From JBKBKC01 sp046294265 (GTDB lineage: Bacteria > Pseudomonadota > Alphaproteobacteria > Rhodobacterales > Rhodobacteraceae): a DNA stretch of 64,000 nt. Each line of letters begins with the position of its first letter. Position 1 is the first letter of the stretch. The notes under the pieces are model-generated. The model worked only from the letters and a program-made list of their open reading frames with translations. It searched no databases and was not told the origin of the DNA. The position numbers and the translations under genes were made by a program. The stretch covers positions 1 through 64,000 of the forward strand of contig JBKBKC010000015.1 of assembly GCA_046294265.1 (NCBI GenBank), written 5' to 3'. Positions 51,538 through 60,331 of the stretch are shown here, piece after piece.

Positions 51538-52182
51538 TCAGGTTGCGCGGGCCTGCAGGAAGGTGCCGAGGTCGCCATATCCGGTGAAGCGCCGCTCATA
51601 GGCGAGGCCGAGGCGGGCGGCGGCCTCCTGCGCCTTGCGGTCGAGGGCAGGGTCGTCGGTCTGTGCCTGATAGACCAGTTTCGTGTAGTTGCCGAAATAC
51701 ATGTCGCGCAGTTCGGGGTGGCGGTCGAGGCCCATGGGGCGCCAGACGAAGGCATCGAACTGGCGGGTGAGAAAATCGGTGAGGTAGAAGGCCGTGATCT
51801 CGGTGTCGGTGTGGGTCGCGAAAGTGGCGTTGCCTTCGAAAAACGAATAGCAATGGGGGCCTTCGATCATCTCGACCCCCAGTTTACTGCACATTTCCAA
51901 CAAATCCCCACCCGTGCCGCAATCGGCATAGAGGACCAGGATGGTGCCGTAGGCGCCGCGCCAGCGGGTTACGGCGGCCTCGACTGCGGCCGGGATCCGG
52001 TCGGGCCAGAGATGCAGGTTGGCGGGCAGGCAGTGCAGGTCGAGATGATCCCATGAATTCAGGCGCTTGAGCGCCAGCACTTCATGCGCCAGCGCTCCGC
52101 AGGCGATGGCGAGGATGCGGCCCTGACCTGCCGGGGCAAGGCCCGTTTCGGTCAGTGTCGCATCGTCGGGGGCCTGGGTCAT
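51538..52182 (-). CDS. DUF1638 family protein
   Basis: This 214-residue cytosolic protein has the DUF1638 pattern: IACGALAHEVLAL, LHCLPANLHLWPDRIP and LYADCGTGGDLLEMC, with several conserved cysteines and histidines that could bind a metal. DUF1638 genes often occur with corrinoid methyltransferase systems, as here. The function is unknown. It overlaps the small membrane-protein gene by ATGA. Confidence 0.85.
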   Translation of the reverse strand: MTQAPDDATLTETGLAPAGQGRILAIACGALAHEVLALKRLNSWDHLDLHCLPANLHLWPDRIPAAVEAAVTRWRGAYGTILVLYADCGTGGDLLEMCSKLGVEMIEGPHCYSFFEGNATFATHTDTEITAFYLTDFLTRQFDAFVWRPMGLDRHPELRDMYFGNYTKLVYQAQTDDPALDRKAQEAAARLGLAYERRFTGYGDLGTFLQARAT

Positions 52183-52334
52183 TTCCAGCGGCGGAGGCCG
52201 GGGACAAGGCTGGCCAGCAGCACCACGAGGCCGAGTGCCACGAGAGGAAATCCGGCCCAGGCCGCCGCCGCCACGGTCATCCCGCCTGCGGCGATCACGG
52301 CGAGGAGAAGGAGGGCGAAGATGCGGGGGGGCAT
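52179..52334 (-). CDS. Small membrane protein next to DUF1638
   Basis: This 51-residue protein consists of two hydrophobic helices (IFALLLLAVIAAGGMTVAAA and FPLVALGLVVLLASLVP) and a basic end. I do not recognise it. ATG 52334 has AAGGA upstream and starts 9 bp from the 11-bp repeat array; a start at 52355 would lie inside the array. It leads the unit with DUF1638 and the oxidoreductase. Confidence 0.65.
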   Translation of the reverse strand: MPPRIFALLLLAVIAAGGMTVAAAAWAGFPLVALGLVVLLASLVPGLRRWK

Positions 52335-52342
52335 GGGATTCC

Positions 52343-52404
52343 TTGCGTCTGTCATCCGTCGGGTCCGCGTCGGTTTTGCGTCGGACATCCGTACCGACAC
52401 GGGG
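52343..52404 (+). repeat. 11-bp phased repeat array, copy C (five units)
   Basis: Units TTGCGTCTGTC, ATCCGTCGGGT, CCGCGTCGGTT, TTGCGTCGGAC and ATCCGTACCGA are followed by CACGGGG. The first unit faces the small membrane-protein gene. An FNR-type box follows 5 bp behind the tail. Confidence 0.85.
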
Positions 52405-52409
52405 TTCGC

Positions 52410-52423
52410 TTGACTAACATCAA
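52410..52423 (-). promoter_or_regulatory. FNR/ANR-type box
   Basis: On the minus strand TTGAT-GTTA-GTCAA matches the FNR-family consensus (TTGAT-N4-ATCAA or GTCAA). It lies 76 bp before the small membrane-protein start, suggesting oxygen control of the DUF1638 unit. Confidence 0.5.
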
Positions 52424-52656
52424 GGTAAGGTCTGGATGCCCCGCCGCCAAGAGGCGATCCTCGCGCGGTTTGCTGGGCTGCCCCCCCCTCCCCATCCCTC
52501 CCCCACGAGGGGGGAGGGAGGTGCCCGGTCTGATTGGGTGCATTGTGGGGGCTGTGCTGGGGCGTTTTGCGGGCGTGCCCCCTATCCCCTTTCCTGCCCC
52601 CCTGGGGAGGAGGGAGGTCCTGGTCCGGCGCGTGGATGGCCTGATGCCGCCGGGCG
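52424..52656. other. Gap behind the corrinoid gene
   Basis: These 233 bp contain G/C-rich stems such as CCCCCAC-GAGGGGGG near 52500 and CCCCCCTGGGGAGG near 52600, similar to one at 62020. They could end the corrinoid transcript. No ORF is supported. Confidence 0.4.
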
Positions 52657-53361
<705 letters not shown>

Positions 53362-53462
53362 GATGTCCTCGCGCGGGGCTCTTCCCGTCATCTGCTTCAA
53401 TGATCTAGCAGACTTTCCGGTTTGCGACAGGGGGCATGTGGAAAGCGTCAGGGGTGGCGTTT

Positions 53463-53477
53463 GTTCGTGTCCCGTTC
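53463..53477 (+). promoter_or_regulatory. LexA-type box before the radical SAM gene
   Basis: GTTC-GTGTCCC-GTTC is an exact GTTC-N7-GTTC match ending 12 bp before the ATG at 53490, with a possible -10 TATCTT at 53479. Confidence 0.6.
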
Positions 53478-53489
53478 TATCTTTTGCAC

Positions 53490-54575
53490 ATGCAGCGGGG
53501 CAGGGGAATCCTTCCGGGACAGGGCGTGCGCGGCCGGGGGGCCTCGTCGAACGTGGCGGGCCGGTATGAGGGCACCACGCGCGAGGCGGTGGATGACGGC
53601 TGGGACATCCCGCAGGAAGAGCGCGTGCTGCGCACCGAGGTGCGGGAGGAGCGGGCACGGTCGGCGCTGAGCTACAACGCCTCGCCCGATCTGGGGTTCG
53701 ACCGGGCGGTGAACCCCTATCGCGGCTGCGAGCATGGCTGCGTCTATTGTTATGCGCGGCCCAGCCATGCGTTCCTGAACCTTTCGCCGGGGCTGGATTT
53801 CGAGACGCGGCTGATCGCGCGGCCCGGCATCGGCGCGGTGCTGGCGCGGGAGTTTTCGGCCAAGGGTTACGCGCCGAAGGTGATGGTGCTGGGGTCGAAC
53901 ACCGACCCCTATCAGCCGGTTGAGGCCACCGCGCGGGTCACGCGCGAGGTGCTGGAGGTGTGCCGCGATTTCCGGCATCCGGTGGGGGTGACCACGCGCG
54001 GGTCACTGGTGGAGCGTGACATCGACATTCTGGGGCCGATGGCGGCTGAGGGGTTGGTGCGGGTGGGGATTTCGCTGACCACGCTGGATGCGGGGCTGGC
54101 GCGCAAGATGGAGCCGCGCGCGCCCTCGCCCGCGCGGCGGCTGGCGATGATCCGGCGGCTGACGGAGGCGGGGGTGCCGGTGCGGGTCATGGCCTCGCCC
54201 ATGATCCCCGGCCTGACGGATCACGAGCTGGAGGCGGTGCTGGCGGCGGCGCGCGAGGCGGGGGCGGTGGCGGCCTCAACCATCCCGCTGCGCCTGCCAC
54301 TGGAGGTGGCGGGGCTGTTTCGCGACTGGATCGAGGCGACCTTCCCCCACCGCGCCGCGCATGTGATGGGCCGGGTGCGCGAGCTGCACGGGGGCCGCGA
54401 CTATGACGCGACCTTTGGCGTGCGGATGCGGGGGCAGGGGATCTGGGCGGACCTCTTGCGCCAGCGGATGCGGGTGGCCTGCGCGCGGCTGGGGCTGGTG
54501 CAGCGGATGCCCGCGATGCGCTGCGACCTCTTTCGGGTGCCGGCACGGGCGGGGGATCAGCTGTCGCTGTTCTAG
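53490..54575 (+). CDS. PA0069-family radical SAM protein (SplB-like)
   Basis: This 361-residue protein binds a 4Fe-4S cluster through Cys80, Cys84 and Cys87 (GCEHGCVYCYA) and has the SPASM-free SplB/COG1533 layout, starting with the family motif RGRGA. Its reaction is unknown; the related spore photoproduct lyase repairs UV lesions. ATG 53490 is chosen because RGRGA starts most relatives and because the LexA-type box then falls in the promoter. A longer start (53436) would put the box inside the gene. Confidence 0.85.
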   Translation: MQRGRGILPGQGVRGRGASSNVAGRYEGTTREAVDDGWDIPQEERVLRTEVREERARSALSYNASPDLGFDRAVNPYRGCEHGCVYCYARPSHAFLNLSPGLDFETRLIARPGIGAVLAREFSAKGYAPKVMVLGSNTDPYQPVEATARVTREVLEVCRDFRHPVGVTTRGSLVERDIDILGPMAAEGLVRVGISLTTLDAGLARKMEPRAPSPARRLAMIRRLTEAGVPVRVMASPMIPGLTDHELEAVLAAAREAGAVAASTIPLRLPLEVAGLFRDWIEATFPHRAAHVMGRVRELHGGRDYDATFGVRMRGQGIWADLLRQRMRVACARLGLVQRMPAMRCDLFRVPARAGDQLSLF

Positions 54576-54588
54576 GGGCATTTGGCGG

Positions 54589-54616
54589 TTGACACCGCCC
54601 GCCCCATGCGTAAAAC
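54589..54616 (+). promoter_or_regulatory. Promoter of rpmG
   Basis: TTGACA (54589-54594) and TAAAAC (54611-54616) are 16 bp apart, about 58 bp before the rpmG start. The -35 is a perfect consensus. Confidence 0.7.
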
Positions 54617-54673
54617 GCGTGTTTCAGGATTTCGACCGGGGGCAGCGGTTCCCCGGATGCAGGAGAGACGACC

Positions 54674-54841
54674 ATGGCCAAGCCGGCGACGATCAAGATC
54701 CGTCTGAACTCGACGGCGGGGACGGGGCATTTCTACGTGACCAAGAAGAATGCCCGCACGATGACCGAAAAGATGACGGTGCGCAAATACGACCCCGTGA
54801 AGCGCGAGCATGTGGAATACAAGGAAGGCAAGATCAAGTGA
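54674..54841 (+). CDS. rpmG: 50S ribosomal protein L33
   Basis: This 55-residue basic protein starts MAKPATIKIRLNSTAGTG and ends REHVEYKEGKIK, as L33 of the cysteine-free type does. AGGAGA precedes ATG 54674. The lack of the CxxC pairs means it needs no zinc. It has its own promoter and terminator. Confidence 0.96.
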   Translation: MAKPATIKIRLNSTAGTGHFYVTKKNARTMTEKMTVRKYDPVKREHVEYKEGKIK

Positions 54842-54866
54842 TCTGAGCCTTTTGGTGGATGTGAAG

Positions 54867-54895
54867 GGGCCGCTCCCGCAAGGAGCGGCCCTTTT
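54867..54895 (+). terminator. Rho-independent terminator after rpmG
   Basis: GGGCCGCTCC-CGCA-GGAGCGGCCC-TTTT is a 10-bp stem with a tetraloop and T run. Confidence 0.95.
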
Positions 54896-54925
54896 CGTTT
54901 GGCGGAGTGGTGCTATTTCAGGGGG

Positions 54926-55441
54926 ATGGATGACACCCTGACCCTGCGCACCGCCGAGCTCCGCGATCTTGCGGCGGTGGACCTGTTGCTGGCACGGTCC
55001 TATCCGCGTCTGCTGGCGGCGGATTACCCGCCCTCTGTGATGGTGACGGCGGTGCCGCTGATCGCGCGGGCCAAGCCTGCGCTGCTGGCCTCGGGGCGGT
55101 ATTTTCTGGTGGAGGACGAGATTGGCCGCGTACTGGGTGCCGGCGGGTGGAGCCTGCATTCCCCCGGTGCTGCGGGTGCAGGTGAAGGCCGGTCGGGGAC
55201 GGGCCATGTGCGGCATGTCGCCACCGACCGGGATGCGCTGCGCCGGGGGATCGGAGCGGCGGTCATGGTGCGGGTCATCGAACAGGCGAGGGCTGCGGGT
55301 GTGGGCATGCTGGAGTGCCTGTCCACCCGGACGGCGGTGCCGTTCTACGCCAGCCTCGGGTTTCGGGTGCGGGGGCCTGTCACGATCACCCTTGCCCCCG
55401 GGATCGCGTTTCCGGCGGTGCGGATGGTGCGGGCGCTCTGA
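54926..55441 (+). CDS. GNAT-family acetyltransferase
   Basis: This 171-residue protein has the GNAT layout: LRTAELRDLAAVDLLLARSY at the start, an acetyl-CoA loop RRGIGAAVM after HVATDRDAL, and the final strand PFYASLGFR. The acceptor is unknown. ATG 54926 sits behind GGGGG; a TTG nine codons earlier is less likely. Confidence 0.82.
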   Translation: MDDTLTLRTAELRDLAAVDLLLARSYPRLLAADYPPSVMVTAVPLIARAKPALLASGRYFLVEDEIGRVLGAGGWSLHSPGAAGAGEGRSGTGHVRHVATDRDALRRGIGAAVMVRVIEQARAAGVGMLECLSTRTAVPFYASLGFRVRGPVTITLAPGIAFPAVRMVRAL

Positions 55442-55457
55442 CCGCCGCCATGCAGAA

Positions 55458-55479
55458 GGGCCGGTCTTGCGACCGGCCC
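55458..55479. terminator. Bidirectional hairpin
   Basis: GGGCCGGTC-TTGC-GACCGGCCC lies between two convergent genes. There is no T run, but the 9-bp GC stem can end transcripts or protect 3' ends. Confidence 0.7.
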
Positions 55480-55504
55480 CCAGCGTTGTGGCATGTGCCT
55501 CGCG

Positions 55505-56230
55505 TTACTCGCGGTTGCCCATGAATTGCAGCAGGAACATGAACATGTTGATGAAGTCGAGGTAGAGACGCAGCGCGCCCATGATCGCCGACTTACCCAA
55601 CCATTCCTGATCGGCATGCATCGCATGCTCAAGATACTCGTTCTTGATCGACTGCGTGTCGTAGGCGGTCAGACCCGCGAAGATCAGGATGCCGATCAGC
55701 GAAATCGCGAACTGGAGCGCCGAAGAGCCGATGAAGATGTTGACGATGGACGCCACGATCAGGCCGATCAGGCCCATGAGCAGGAAGGTGCCCATGCCCG
55801 ACAGGTCTTTCTTCGTGGTGTAGCCATAAAGGCTCAGACCCGCGAAGGCGATGGCGGTGGCAAAGAAGGTCTGCGCGATCGAGATGCCGGTGTAGATGGC
55901 GAAGATATAGCTGATCGACAGCCCCATCAGTGCCGCGAACGTGTAAAAGAACAGCTGTGCGGCGGCTGCCGACAGCCGGTTGATCAGCGCGCCGAACGCG
56001 AAGACCATGATCAGCGGCGCGAACATCACCAGCCATTTCAGCGGCGTGCCGAAGATCGCGGCAAGCATGGCATCGTTCGTGCCGACAGCCCAGGCGACAC
56101 CGCCAGTGAGGACCATCCCCACCGACATGAGGCCATAGACCTTGTTCATATGGGCGCGCAGGCCTTCGTCGATCTGCGCGGTGCGGGCGCCGGTCGCGGT
56201 GGCGGCGCGCATGGTTTGGAATTGAGCCAT
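55505..56230 (-). CDS. Bax inhibitor-1/YccA family membrane protein
   Basis: This 241-residue protein has seven membrane segments and the family pattern DEGLRAHMNKVYGLMSVGM and LTAYDTQSIKNEY. The aspartates near the end are part of the proposed proton/calcium sensor of the family. In Escherichia coli YccA modulates the FtsH protease. ATG 56230 follows GGAGG (GGAGGGACCAC). Confidence 0.92.
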   Translation of the reverse strand: MAQFQTMRAATATGARTAQIDEGLRAHMNKVYGLMSVGMVLTGGVAWAVGTNDAMLAAIFGTPLKWLVMFAPLIMVFAFGALINRLSAAAAQLFFYTFAALMGLSISYIFAIYTGISIAQTFFATAIAFAGLSLYGYTTKKDLSGMGTFLLMGLIGLIVASIVNIFIGSSALQFAISLIGILIFAGLTAYDTQSIKNEYLEHAMHADQEWLGKSAIMGALRLYLDFINMFMFLLQFMGNRE

Positions 56231-56288
56231 GTGGTCCCTCCGGTTAAACGTTCAGGACGGCGCGGGGGGCGCACACCCTTCGTGCAGT

Positions 56289-56317
56289 CATATTGGCAGG
56301 AAGGGCAGTCATTTCAA
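56289..56317 (-). promoter_or_regulatory. Promoter of the Bax inhibitor-like gene
   Basis: On the minus strand TTGAAA (56317-56312) and AATATG (56294-56289) are 17 bp apart, with CCAATAT recalling heat-shock promoters. The leader would be about 50 nt. Confidence 0.5.
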
Positions 56318-56355
56318 GCCAAACCGGCCGAAAAGGTGACTGAAACGCGAATGAT

Positions 56356-56583
56356 TTACCGGTCCCGCGCGGACCCGCGCCAATGATCGGGCACATCCCA
56401 GAGCGCACGGCGCGATTCCGCCTCGGCCTCGGCGCGCGACAGGCCGATGTCGCGCAGGATATGGTCGTCCAGCGCGGCCAGACGGGCGCGGCTGCGGCGC
56501 AGGATAAGGGCGGCGAACAGGCGGCGCAGCAGGCCGGACGGGGTGGCGGCGCGGGGCAGGGCAAGGCGGCGTGTGGTGGGCAT
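56356..56583 (-). CDS. DUF1127 (YjiS-like) small protein
   Basis: This 75-residue basic protein has a DUF1127 core (RLAALDDHILRDIGLSRAEAE) and an N-terminal basic stretch. ATG 56583 follows a perfect AGGAGG. It shows no CCUCCUCCC repeats behind it, unlike the gene at 18053. A LysR-type regulator is divergent. Confidence 0.82.
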   Translation of the reverse strand: MPTTRRLALPRAATPSGLLRRLFAALILRRSRARLAALDDHILRDIGLSRAEAEAESRRALWDVPDHWRGSARDR

Positions 56584-56679
56584 CGGGTCCTCCTGAATGA
56601 CAGATCGTGATGATGGCTGCGGTATTGATCGGATGTGTTGATAGATGCGCCCTGTTGTGCCACAATGGAAACGAATGAT

Positions 56680-56698
56680 TGTGACGCCATCCATCACA
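56680..56698. promoter_or_regulatory. Possible LysR-type binding site
   Basis: TGTG-N11-CACA lies in the 125-bp divergent region and touches the ribosome site of the LysR-type gene. A second palindrome TTGTGCCACAA is at 56655-56665. Confidence 0.35.
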
Positions 56699-56708
56699 GG
56701 AGATGATG

Positions 56709-57581
56709 ATGCCCCGCACCATGGACCTGACCGCCCTGCGCAGCTTTGTCGCCGTTGCCGAGGCGGGCGGCGTGACGCGGGCGGCGGGGTTTCTGAACCT
56801 CACGCAGTCGGCGGTGTCGATGCAGCTCAAACGGCTGGAGGAAAGCCTGGGCCAGCCCTTGTTCCTGCGTGCCGCGCGCGGCATGGCGCTGACGCCGGAG
56901 GGTGAGCAGCTTTTGTCCTACGCGCGGCGCATGGTGGCGCTGAACGACGAGGCGATGCTGCGCATGACCTGCTCCAGCTACGAGGGCGAGATCCGGCTGG
57001 GTGTGCCCAGTGACATCGTGTTCCCCGCCATCCCGGCCATCCTGAAGGGCATGGCGGGGGCCTTTCCCCGGGTGCGGATCAATCTGGTGTCGTCCTTTAC
57101 GCTGGAACTGAAGGACAGCTTCGCGCGGGGCGTGCATGATGCGATCCTGACGACCGAGCATGCGCCGGATGCCGGGGGCGAGATTGTCGCGCGCAAGAAC
57201 ATGCTTTGGGTGGGCGCGGCGGGCGGGCGGGCATGGCAGCGCCCGCCGCTGCGGCTGGGCTTTTCGGAAACCTGCATCTTTCGCCAGGTGGCGCAGGGCG
57301 CGCTGGAGCGGGCGGGGCTGTCCTGGGAGATGGCGTTCGACGGCAATTCCGAGCAGGCGATCGAGGCGGCGGTGGCCGCAGACCTTGCCGTGACCGCGCG
57401 GATGGAGGGCGTGCTGCCCGCAGGCACCGAAGCCATCGATTGCCGGGGCGCGCTGCCGCCGCTGGGTCAGCTTGCGGTCTGCCTTTATGCGGCGCCCACG
57501 CTTGTGGGACCGGCCGCCGCACATCTGCTGGACGCGATGCGCAGCGCCTATGCGGCGCGGGCCGAGATGGCGGCGGCGTAA
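56709..57581 (+). CDS. LysR-type transcriptional regulator
   Basis: This 290-residue protein has an N-terminal winged helix (DLTALRSFVAVAEAGGVTRA split, TQSAVSMQLKRLEESLG) and a periplasmic-binding-like effector domain. The inducer is unknown. I chose ATG 56709, six nucleotides after AGGAG; ATGs at 56703 and 56706 are too close to it. It is divergent from the DUF1127 gene, a possible target. Confidence 0.88.
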   Translation: MPRTMDLTALRSFVAVAEAGGVTRAAGFLNLTQSAVSMQLKRLEESLGQPLFLRAARGMALTPEGEQLLSYARRMVALNDEAMLRMTCSSYEGEIRLGVPSDIVFPAIPAILKGMAGAFPRVRINLVSSFTLELKDSFARGVHDAILTTEHAPDAGGEIVARKNMLWVGAAGGRAWQRPPLRLGFSETCIFRQVAQGALERAGLSWEMAFDGNSEQAIEAAVAADLAVTARMEGVLPAGTEAIDCRGALPPLGQLAVCLYAAPTLVGPAAAHLLDAMRSAYAARAEMAAA

Positions 57582-57584
57582 CGC

Positions 57585-58547
57585 TCAGTCCATCGTCACC
57601 ACGACCTTGCCGGTTGCGCGGCGGTCGCGCAGCAGGGTCAGCGCCTCGGTCGCGCGGTCCAGGGGCAGGGTGTGGCTGATATGGGGATGCAGGTGGCCAC
57701 GGCCATACCACTCGAGCAGGGTCATCAGGCTGTGCGCCAGCACATGCGGGGCAAAGCGCAGGTAGCCGCCCCAATACAAACCGGTCACCGTCAGGTTCTT
57801 GACCAGCAGGATGTTCGCGGGCACCTGTGGCACCTTCCCGCTGGCAAAGCCGATGGCGAGCATCCGCCCCTCGGGCCGCATCGCGCGGAGTGCGGCGTCA
57901 AAGGCCGGGCCGCCCACGGCGTCATAGCAGACATCCACGCCCCCCAGATCGCGCAGGCGGTCGCGCAGGTCTGGCGCGTCGCTGTCGATCAGGTGATCGG
58001 CCCCGGCGGCGCGCGCCACCTCCAGCCGGTCGGGGCCGCGGGCGGAGGCGATCACCCGGGCCCCCATCCGCTTTCCGATCTCCACGGCCGTCAGGCCCAC
58101 CCCGCCCGCGGCCCCGAGCACCAGAAGCGTTTCCTGCGGTTGCAGGCGCGCGCGATGGGAAAGCGCCAGATGCGAGGTGCCGTAGGCGATCTGGAAGGCG
58201 GCCGCATCGGCCCAGGGCATCGCATCGGGAATGGGCAGGCAGCGGTCGGCGGGGAACACCCCGGCCTCGGCCAGCCCGCCCTGGCCGGAAAACACCGCGA
58301 CCCGGGTGCCCGGGGCGGGGCCGGTGGTGCCGGGGCCAAGCGACGTGACCTCGCCCGCCAGTTCAAGGCCCATGGTGAAGGGGGTTGCGGGCGTGTCCTG
58401 ATACGTGCCGTCAAGCATCAGCAGATCGGCGAAGTTCAGGCCGCAGGCCCGGATGCGCAGCGCCACCTCACCGGGGCCGGGCGAGGGGGCCGGGATGTCT
58501 GACAGGCGCGGGGACTGGCCGGGGCCGTCGCAGATCAGGGCACGCAT
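57585..58547 (-). CDS. Quinone oxidoreductase (MDR family, zinc-free)
   Basis: This 320-residue NADPH-dependent reductase of the medium-chain dehydrogenase family shows CGLNFADLLMLDGTY, GLELAGEV and the nucleotide loop LGAAGGVGLTAVEIGK. The catalytic-zinc ligands of alcohol dehydrogenases are missing, as in quinone oxidoreductases. It converges with the LysR-type gene with only 3 bp between them. Confidence 0.88.
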   Translation of the reverse strand: MRALICDGPGQSPRLSDIPAPSPGPGEVALRIRACGLNFADLLMLDGTYQDTPATPFTMGLELAGEVTSLGPGTTGPAPGTRVAVFSGQGGLAEAGVFPADRCLPIPDAMPWADAAAFQIAYGTSHLALSHRARLQPQETLLVLGAAGGVGLTAVEIGKRMGARVIASARGPDRLEVARAAGADHLIDSDAPDLRDRLRDLGGVDVCYDAVGGPAFDAALRAMRPEGRMLAIGFASGKVPQVPANILLVKNLTVTGLYWGGYLRFAPHVLAHSLMTLLEWYGRGHLHPHISHTLPLDRATEALTLLRDRRATGKVVVTMD

Positions 58548-58902
58548 CGGGATCCTTTCACAGCCATTGCGGAGGCAGGCTGCCAGTCCTCGCGCCCTTG
58601 TTCAAGGGCTGAGCGACCGGGCGGACCCCGAGGGAAGTTGCAGAGTGCAAAGCATATCTTTGCAAAATGCACATCATCTTGCAACACATCTCAGGCGCGA
58701 GTCGGGGTATGGCGAGGCACTCGTGTGCGCGACTTTTGCTATCTGCGCGTGTTCTGTTGCTCGTCTGTATAATTGGACATATCGAAAAAGACAGGTTTTG
58801 GCCCCGCGTCAGATTTTCTGTGGAAAAGTTGACGTGGCCGTGGCGTTGGCATGAAACTTGCTTGTAAGGGATCAGGATAACCAGTCCCTCAAGGAGTAAA
58901 GA
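58548..58902. other. Divergent regulatory region
   Basis: These 355 bp are less GC-rich than their surroundings. They contain TGCAAAG-CATAT-CTTTGCA (58646-58664) with an overlapping TTTGCAAA, a perfect -10 hexamer TATAAT at 58768 without a good -35, and TTGACG at 58829. They should hold promoters of both flanking genes. Confidence 0.5.
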
Positions 58903-59262
58903 ATGAAGCACCCGGTCGATGCCCATGTCGGCAAGCGTGTACGCCACCGTCGCTGGATGGTGGGCATGACGCAACAGCAACTGGCCGACAAGGTCGGGAT
59001 CAAGTTCCAGCAGATCCAGAAGTATGAGACCGGGATGAACCGCGTCTCGGCCTCGCGTCTGTGGGATATCGCCGAGGCGCTCGGGGTGCCCGTCGCATTC
59101 TTCTTCGAGGGGCTGGGCGCAAGCCAGCAGGCCGAGAGGATCGAGGGCGACATGCTGGCCGACAAGGAGGCGCTGGAACTGGTGCGGTCCTACTATGCCA
59201 TCCCCGAGGCGCAGCGCCGCCGCCTGTTCGATCTGGCCCGCGTCCTGTCCGACGCGGCCTGA
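58903..59262 (+). CDS. XRE-family helix-turn-helix regulator
   Basis: This 119-residue protein has an N-terminal Cro/CI-type HTH (VGKRVRHRRWMVGMTQQQLA, IKFQQIQKYETGMNRVSASR) and a helical C-terminal part (LELVRSYYAIPEAQRRRLFD). Proteins of this size and pattern are common in Rhodobacteraceae. AAGGAG precedes ATG 58903. The target is unknown; the palindromes upstream are candidate operators. Confidence 0.9.
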   Translation: MKHPVDAHVGKRVRHRRWMVGMTQQQLADKVGIKFQQIQKYETGMNRVSASRLWDIAEALGVPVAFFFEGLGASQQAERIEGDMLADKEALELVRSYYAIPEAQRRRLFDLARVLSDAA

Positions 59263-59341
59263 AGCCACGCCTGCGGATTGACCTGCCCGCCCCTGCGCTG
59301 CTAGCGCGGGGGCGGCGGTGTTTCTGGGGGGCCCGAGCGGC

Positions 59342-60145
59342 ATGTCGGACAGAATGCGGGCGGATGCGGAAGAGCTGATGGCGGTCGCCGCCGAGATGGC
59401 AGAGGCCGCGCGGGTGGCTACGCTGCGGCATTTCCGAGCGGCGGGCCTGACCGCCGACACCAAGGAAGATGACAGGTTCGACCCCGTGACGGTGGCCGAC
59501 CGCGAGAGCGAGACGGCGATGCGCGGCGTCCTGGCGCGGCGGCGGCCGCAGGATGGGGTGTTGGGCGAGGAGTTCGCCGCTCTTGCGGGAACGAGCGGGT
59601 TGACCTGGGCGCTCGACCCCATCGACGGCACGCGCAGCTATCTGGCAGGCACCCCCACCTGGGGCGTGCTGATCGCGGTCTGCGATGCGCAGGGCCCGCT
59701 TTATGGCGTGATCGACCAGCCCTATGTCGGCGAGCGGTTCGAGGGCGGGTTTGGCCGGGCCGGGGTGACGGGGCCGCAGGGGCCGCGGACGCTGCGCTGT
59801 CGGGGGCCGCGGGCGTTGGGGCAGGCAATCCTCTTGTCCACCTTTCCCGAGGTCGGCTCGCCGGCCGAAGGTGCCGCGTTCCGCAGGGTGGCAGAGCGGG
59901 CGCGGCTGGTGCGCTATGGCACGGATTGCTATGGCTATGCGCTGGTGGCGGCGGGGCAGGTCGATCTGGTGATCGAGGCGGGGCTGCAGGAATATGACGT
60001 GGCGGCCCCGATTGCGGTGGTCGAGGCGGCGGGGGGCATCGTGACCGATTGGCAGGGGCGGCCCTGCCACCGGGGGGGGCAGGTGCTGGCGGCCGCGAAT
60101 GCCGCGATCCATGCCGAGGCGATGGCGCTTTTGGCGGGCGGGTAG
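59342..60145 (+). CDS. Inositol-phosphatase family enzyme, HisN-like
   Basis: This 267-residue lithium-sensitive-type phosphatase shows the metal motifs GEE (75-77), DPIDGT (92-97) and EYDVAAPIAVVEAAGG. Sequence around WGVLIAV and GTDCYGYALVAAGQVDLVIE (20 residues) resembles the HisN-type histidinol-phosphate phosphatases of alphaproteobacteria; inositol monophosphatase activity cannot be excluded. ATG 59342 is chosen over the earlier in-frame start. Confidence 0.85.
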   Translation: MSDRMRADAEELMAVAAEMAEAARVATLRHFRAAGLTADTKEDDRFDPVTVADRESETAMRGVLARRRPQDGVLGEEFAALAGTSGLTWALDPIDGTRSYLAGTPTWGVLIAVCDAQGPLYGVIDQPYVGERFEGGFGRAGVTGPQGPRTLRCRGPRALGQAILLSTFPEVGSPAEGAAFRRVAERARLVRYGTDCYGYALVAAGQVDLVIEAGLQEYDVAAPIAVVEAAGGIVTDWQGRPCHRGGQVLAAANAAIHAEAMALLAGG

Positions 60146-60177
60146 GGGGGCGCTGCCCCCACGGCCCGTCGGGCCGC

Positions 60178-60208
60178 ACCCCCGGGATATTTTCGGACAG
60201 AAGAAACG
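60178..60208. repeat. Dispersed ATATTT element behind the HisN-like gene
   Basis: ACCCCCGGGATATTTTCGGA followed by CAGAAGAAACG is a forward copy of the element. Confidence 0.6.
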
Positions 60209-60331
60209 GAGATTGCGGGGCTGTGGCGCCCGGTTATGATGGCGTTCGCGCGGTCCGAGTCCTTCTCCCCTTCTGTCGCCGCGTCCGGGTCCGGTCCACC
60301 GAAGGGGGTGGTTTGGAAGGGCCTTTTCGAC

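Noticed and set aside
53436..53489. Earlier start of the radical SAM gene
   Set aside because: The extra 18 residues are not family-like and would put the LexA-type box inside the coding region.
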